A DNA stretch of 8,177 bases, from contig CAMOGR010000214.1 of NCBI GenBank assembly GCA_946614205.1, forward strand, positions 1-8,177, written 5' to 3'. Shown here in pieces: positions 5,410 through 8,177 of this stretch. Position numbers and translations under genes: made by a program. A model generated the notes under the pieces. The model did not search any database, had not been told where the DNA came from, and worked only from the letters and a program-made list of their open reading frames with translations. The number at the start of each line of letters is the position of its first letter. The first letter of the stretch is position 1. The stretch comes from an uncultured Bacteroidales bacterium (lineage in GTDB: Bacteria; Bacteroidota; Bacteroidia; Bacteroidales; UBA932).

Positions 5410-7446
5410 ATGAAAAGACTCGTTCCAGCCTTTGCGGCCCTTGTGCTTGCCGCCTGTTCCGGTGAATTCGCGGCTCCCGTTCCCGCCGCTCCCGGGATTC
5501 CTGACCCGGCTGACCCGTTCAGCCTCGCCGACCTTTCGGAGTTCGGACAGAGGGGGGCCTATGGCGTTTCTTCTCTCGTCGCAGGCATTGCGGGGCCGGA
5601 TTCCAAATCCCATCTGCAGGAAGGTTCCGGCGAGAATTCCTCCTCCGTGGCCTGGACTCCGGGGGACACCTTCCGCATGCTGGTGTTCAACGCTGAAGCG
5701 AAGAAATATTATTACGCCGACTATACTACGGAGGAGAGCGGCAAGTGGGCCTCCTTCACCACTTCCAGCGTCCTCGAACTTGCTGGCTGTCACAGCGTTT
5801 ACCCCAGGGCCTCCAAGCTTACTCTTCTGAACGGCACGCCCCTTCTCGGCTTCAAGGTCCCAGGTGAGCAGACCGCCATCCCCGGAGACATCGCCGAGGG
5901 CGTCAACTATGCCTATGCTTATTCCGAGACGCAGACCTCCGACCTTCATTTCTACAACATTCCGGCAATTCTGCGTTTCCGCGTCAGCGGTTCGATAGTG
6001 AGTCAGGTCTGCAAACTCACCATCAAGGGGCAGGCGCCCCTGAGCGGAGATTTTACTTTCGCCCCCCGGGACGGCTACCCGGTGCTGTCAACCACCCGCT
6101 TCAGTTCAGACGTCACCTCAAACAAGGTTGTCCTTTCCGGTGAATTCTCCGCCGGGGAGTACTACATGGCCGTGGTTTATCCTTCCGTCCAGAAGCTTTC
6201 GTTCATCTTCGAGGACGCCTCCGGAAATACGGTAACCAGGACATCTTCCCGCGAGGTCGAAATGTCCCAGGGGCGCATCATCGATATCGGCACCATCAAC
6301 ATAGGGGACGCTTTCTCCGACGTCCCTCCTTCCGGGCCCACCCTCTACATGAAGGCCTCCACCTCCCTGGACCCGGTTACGATTGCTGTCGTCCCTGATG
6401 GCTTCACCGAGCCTGAACTGTCTGATTACGAGCTGCTTGCCCGGGGCGCCATAGACGCACTCTTCGCTGTTGAGCCTTTCAGCAGTTACAAAGAGTACTT
6501 CAACGTATGGTTCCTGTATGTCGCGTCTGCCGAATCCGGTTCTTCCATCACCGACGGAAGCGGCACGGTTCTCACCGCCCGGAATACTTACTTCGGCGCG
6601 CGCTGGGGCAGCAATGGCAAATATGACGACATGCGGGCCGACGACAGCACAGTATTCAATTTCGTCAAGGAGAACTGCCCGGACATAGTGAACGGCATCC
6701 ACACCGTGGCGGAAGTCCCCGTCCTCATGATTTCCAATGATACACGCTACGGCGGCATCTGCATCAGCTTTTCAGACGGACGCGGGTACTGTATCGCCCC
6801 CTATTCCTACGGAGGCGGCTCTTTGACATGGAAATACCCCGTCAAAGTGCCGGTCAGCGACTCCGACCCGTCAGCCGGAGTGCGCGACATCACCCAGGAG
6901 GAAAACGACGCCATCGGGTATTCGGAGGGGGACTGGCGCAACATCGTAGTCCACGAATTCGGCGGTCACTGTCTGGCGCGTCTTGCCGATGAATACTGGT
7001 ACGACAACGTCAAGGCCGCAGTCTCTTACATAGGCTCGCACACTTGGAAAGTACCGTTCGGGCTCAATGTGTCGGCAACCTTTGACAATCCCGTGTGGCA
7101 GACGTATCTGCTTGATAGAAAGGACTATCTGGTGGCGTCCAATCCGCTGTATTCCAGGATAGGAGTGTATCAGGGAGGCGACGTATCGCCGCTCAACCGC
7201 TGGCGCAGCGAGATTGTGAGCGTCATGATTGACAACCGCTTCTATTTCAGCGCCTGGCAGAGGATGCTGGTGGTAAAGCGCATAATGTCTCTCGCTCACG
7301 GAAACTTCGACATCGACAGTTTCTTTGCTCTCGACGAGCCTGGGGATCCGGTACGCGACGCCGTCTCCAGCGGCACTCCCGGGCAGCCTCTTCACGGGCC
7401 GGCGCGTCTTGTCCCGCAGCTTCCGCCTCCTGTGCTTGTGGATTGA
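5410..7446 (+). CDS. Lipoprotein with fimbrillin-like N-terminal domain and M64 (IgA-peptidase-like) metallopeptidase domain
   Basis: A 678-residue surface or periplasmic lipoprotein. The signal ends in a good lipobox, LAAC with Cys16, followed by a Pro/Ala-rich linker. Residues ~60-300 resemble fimbrillin-like (Mfa/FimB-type) beta-sandwich modules: SSVAWTPGDTFRMLVF near the start and DLHFYNIPAILRFRVSG further on. Residues ~310-650 match peptidase M64, with PVTIAVVPDGFTEPEL, NTYFGARWG and the active-site stretch HEFGGHCLARLADEY (His515, Glu516, His520, Asp527). M64 peptidases are zinc enzymes; the founding member cleaves IgA, but substrates of Bacteroidota members are mostly unknown. The metal motif here is HExxxH, one residue longer than HExxH. 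The gene follows the 38-codon ORF by 3 bp and precedes the DUF2207 gene by 30 bp, so the three probably form one operon. The M64 call is strong; the fimbrillin-like call is moderate. Confidence 0.88.
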   Translation: MKRLVPAFAALVLAACSGEFAAPVPAAPGIPDPADPFSLADLSEFGQRGAYGVSSLVAGIAGPDSKSHLQEGSGENSSSVAWTPGDTFRMLVFNAEAKKYYYADYTTEESGKWASFTTSSVLELAGCHSVYPRASKLTLLNGTPLLGFKVPGEQTAIPGDIAEGVNYAYAYSETQTSDLHFYNIPAILRFRVSGSIVSQVCKLTIKGQAPLSGDFTFAPRDGYPVLSTTRFSSDVTSNKVVLSGEFSAGEYYMAVVYPSVQKLSFIFEDASGNTVTRTSSREVEMSQGRIIDIGTINIGDAFSDVPPSGPTLYMKASTSLDPVTIAVVPDGFTEPELSDYELLARGAIDALFAVEPFSSYKEYFNVWFLYVASAESGSSITDGSGTVLTARNTYFGARWGSNGKYDDMRADDSTVFNFVKENCPDIVNGIHTVAEVPVLMISNDTRYGGICISFSDGRGYCIAPYSYGGGSLTWKYPVKVPVSDSDPSAGVRDITQEENDAIGYSEGDWRNIVVHEFGGHCLARLADEYWYDNVKAAVSYIGSHTWKVPFGLNVSATFDNPVWQTYLLDRKDYLVASNPLYSRIGVYQGGDVSPLNRWRSEIVSVMIDNRFYFSAWQRMLVVKRIMSLAHGNFDIDSFFALDEPGDPVRDAVSSGTPGQPLHGPARLVPQLPPPVLVD

Positions 7447-7476
7447 TTGTTAGATATTTATATAGACAGCTCTTAT

Positions 7477-8177
7477 ATGAAAAAGCTCCTTTTCCTTTCG
7501 GCCGTAACCCTTTTGTCCCTGCTGCTGTGTGAGCCTCTTTCCGCCCAGCGCATACGTTCATTGGACGTAACGGTATTCATCGACGAAGAAGGTGATGCGT
7601 ACATCCGGCAGGTGTGGGACGTAAACGTTACGTCCGGCACCGAGTGGTATATCCCCATCGGAAATCTTGGCAAAATGACCGTGAGCGGCCTGGAAGTCAG
7701 CGAGAACGGGCAGACCTTCATCGATGAGGGTACTTCCTGGGATACGGATAGGTCCCTTCAGCAGAAGGCGGGTCGCAGCGGCATCGTGGACAAGGGCTCC
7801 GATGGCGTGGAGCTCTGCTGGGGGCAGGGCTCATACGGGGACCATGTCTGGACCGCAGGTTTCGTCGTCCTTGGCCTCGTCCAGTCGCTCAAAGACTGTG
7901 ACGCCTTCAATTTCATGTTCGTCAATCCCGACCTTGTGGCTCCCGTTGAGAGGGCGACCGTCACGCTGATGCGGCTCGACGGGAAACCGTTCGACACGGA
8001 GTACGCGCGGTTCTGGTTCTTCGGCACCGAAGGCAAGTCGGAGGTGCGCAGCGACGGCACCGTTTTCTTCGAGACCTCCGGCCCCATGCTCAGCAGCGAT
8101 TCTATAATCTGCATGATGCGCTTCGACAAGGGACACTTCAACCCCGGAATCGAAAGGAACATCAATTTCGAGAAGAT
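7477..8177 (+). CDS. DUF2207 domain protein, N-terminal part (truncated by window end)
   Basis: Open frame from ATG 7477 to the window edge: 233 complete codons, no stop. The first ~23 residues are a Sec signal with a likely cleavage at LSA-QR. The following residues (SLDVTVFIDEEGDAYIRQVW, then EWYIPIGNL, then ELCWGQGSYGDHVWTAGFVV) look like the exported beta-sandwich of DUF2207 membrane proteins. These usually continue into transmembrane helices and a Gly/Ser- or Cys-rich C-terminus, which would lie outside the window. The biochemical role of the family is unknown. The gene starts 30 bp after the M64 peptidase stop on the same strand, and I see no convincing promoter in the gap, so co-transcription is likely. 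The family call rests on pattern recognition of the N-terminal domain only. Confidence 0.75.
   Translation, partial: MKKLLFLSAVTLLSLLLCEPLSAQRIRSLDVTVFIDEEGDAYIRQVWDVNVTSGTEWYIPIGNLGKMTVSGLEVSENGQTFIDEGTSWDTDRSLQQKAGRSGIVDKGSDGVELCWGQGSYGDHVWTAGFVVLGLVQSLKDCDAFNFMFVNPDLVAPVERATVTLMRLDGKPFDTEYARFWFFGTEGKSEVRSDGTVFFETSGPMLSSDSIICMMRFDKGHFNPGIERNINFEK

Noticed and set aside
5200..5949. N-terminal extension of the GH43 frame by about 250 codons
   Set aside because: It is antisense to the M64 gene, lacks domain-like sequence and would bury a clear signal peptide. The ATG at 5199 has a promoter just upstream.
6118..7395. Minus-strand frames opposite the M64 gene
   Set aside because: They are antisense to a gene with a lipobox and intact M64 motifs, and have no start context or domain of their own.
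7447..7476. Separate promoter for the DUF2207 gene
   Set aside because: The 30-bp gap is AT-rich but has no TAnnTTTG box, so read-through from the M64 unit is simpler.

Overview
The window looks like part of a chromosome from a Bacteroidales bacterium (phylum Bacteroidota) with fairly high GC. Four things point there. The promoters fit the Bacteroidota pattern, a -7 box TAnnTTTG with a TTG-type -33 box about 19-20 bp upstream. There are no Shine-Dalgarno sequences, and one leader is A-rich. The gene families are typical: a CE12-CE8 fusion, GH28, GH43, a fimbrillin-like domain joined to an M64 peptidase, and DUF2207. Several products carry lipoprotein or Sec signal peptides. Genus cannot be decided from the sequence.

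Minus strand, positions 1-5199: a pectin and plant cell-wall degradation cluster of three exported enzymes. In transcription order these are a GH43 glycosidase (3535-5199), a GH28 polygalacturonase lipoprotein (1946-3427), and a two-domain CE12 acetylesterase plus CE8 pectin methylesterase (8-1690). Together they would remove acetyl and methyl groups from pectin, hydrolyse its galacturonan backbone, and trim arabinose or xylose side groups. GH43 and GH28 each have a recognisable promoter. A perfect 14-bp palindrome of LacI-family type overlaps the -33 box of the GH28 promoter, and a 10/14 match to it lies next to the GH43 promoter. No SusC/SusD pair or regulator gene lies inside the window.

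Between GH28 and the esterase lies a 255-bp spacer with unusual structure. It has 51-bp tandem repeats read as a 64-codon frame that overlaps the GH28 stop codon (ATGA), a perfect 14-bp inverted repeat, and a G-poor, A-rich leader built of three 11-bp repeats.

Plus strand, positions 5255-8177: a divergent unit. A promoter of the same design as the GH43 promoter starts a 38-codon ORF (5290-5406). Three bases after it comes a lipoprotein with a probable fimbrillin-like N-terminal domain and an M64 (IgA-peptidase-like) C-terminal domain (5410-7446). Next is the start of a DUF2207 membrane-protein gene (7477 to the window end, truncated). The two divergent promoters are back to back within about 80 bp, and both place the -7 box only 4-5 bp before an ATG, which suggests nearly leaderless transcripts.

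The most unusual items are the small peptide gene coupled to the M64 peptidase, the mirrored near-leaderless promoters, the repeat-built small frame after GH28, and the HExxxH spacing at the M64 active site.
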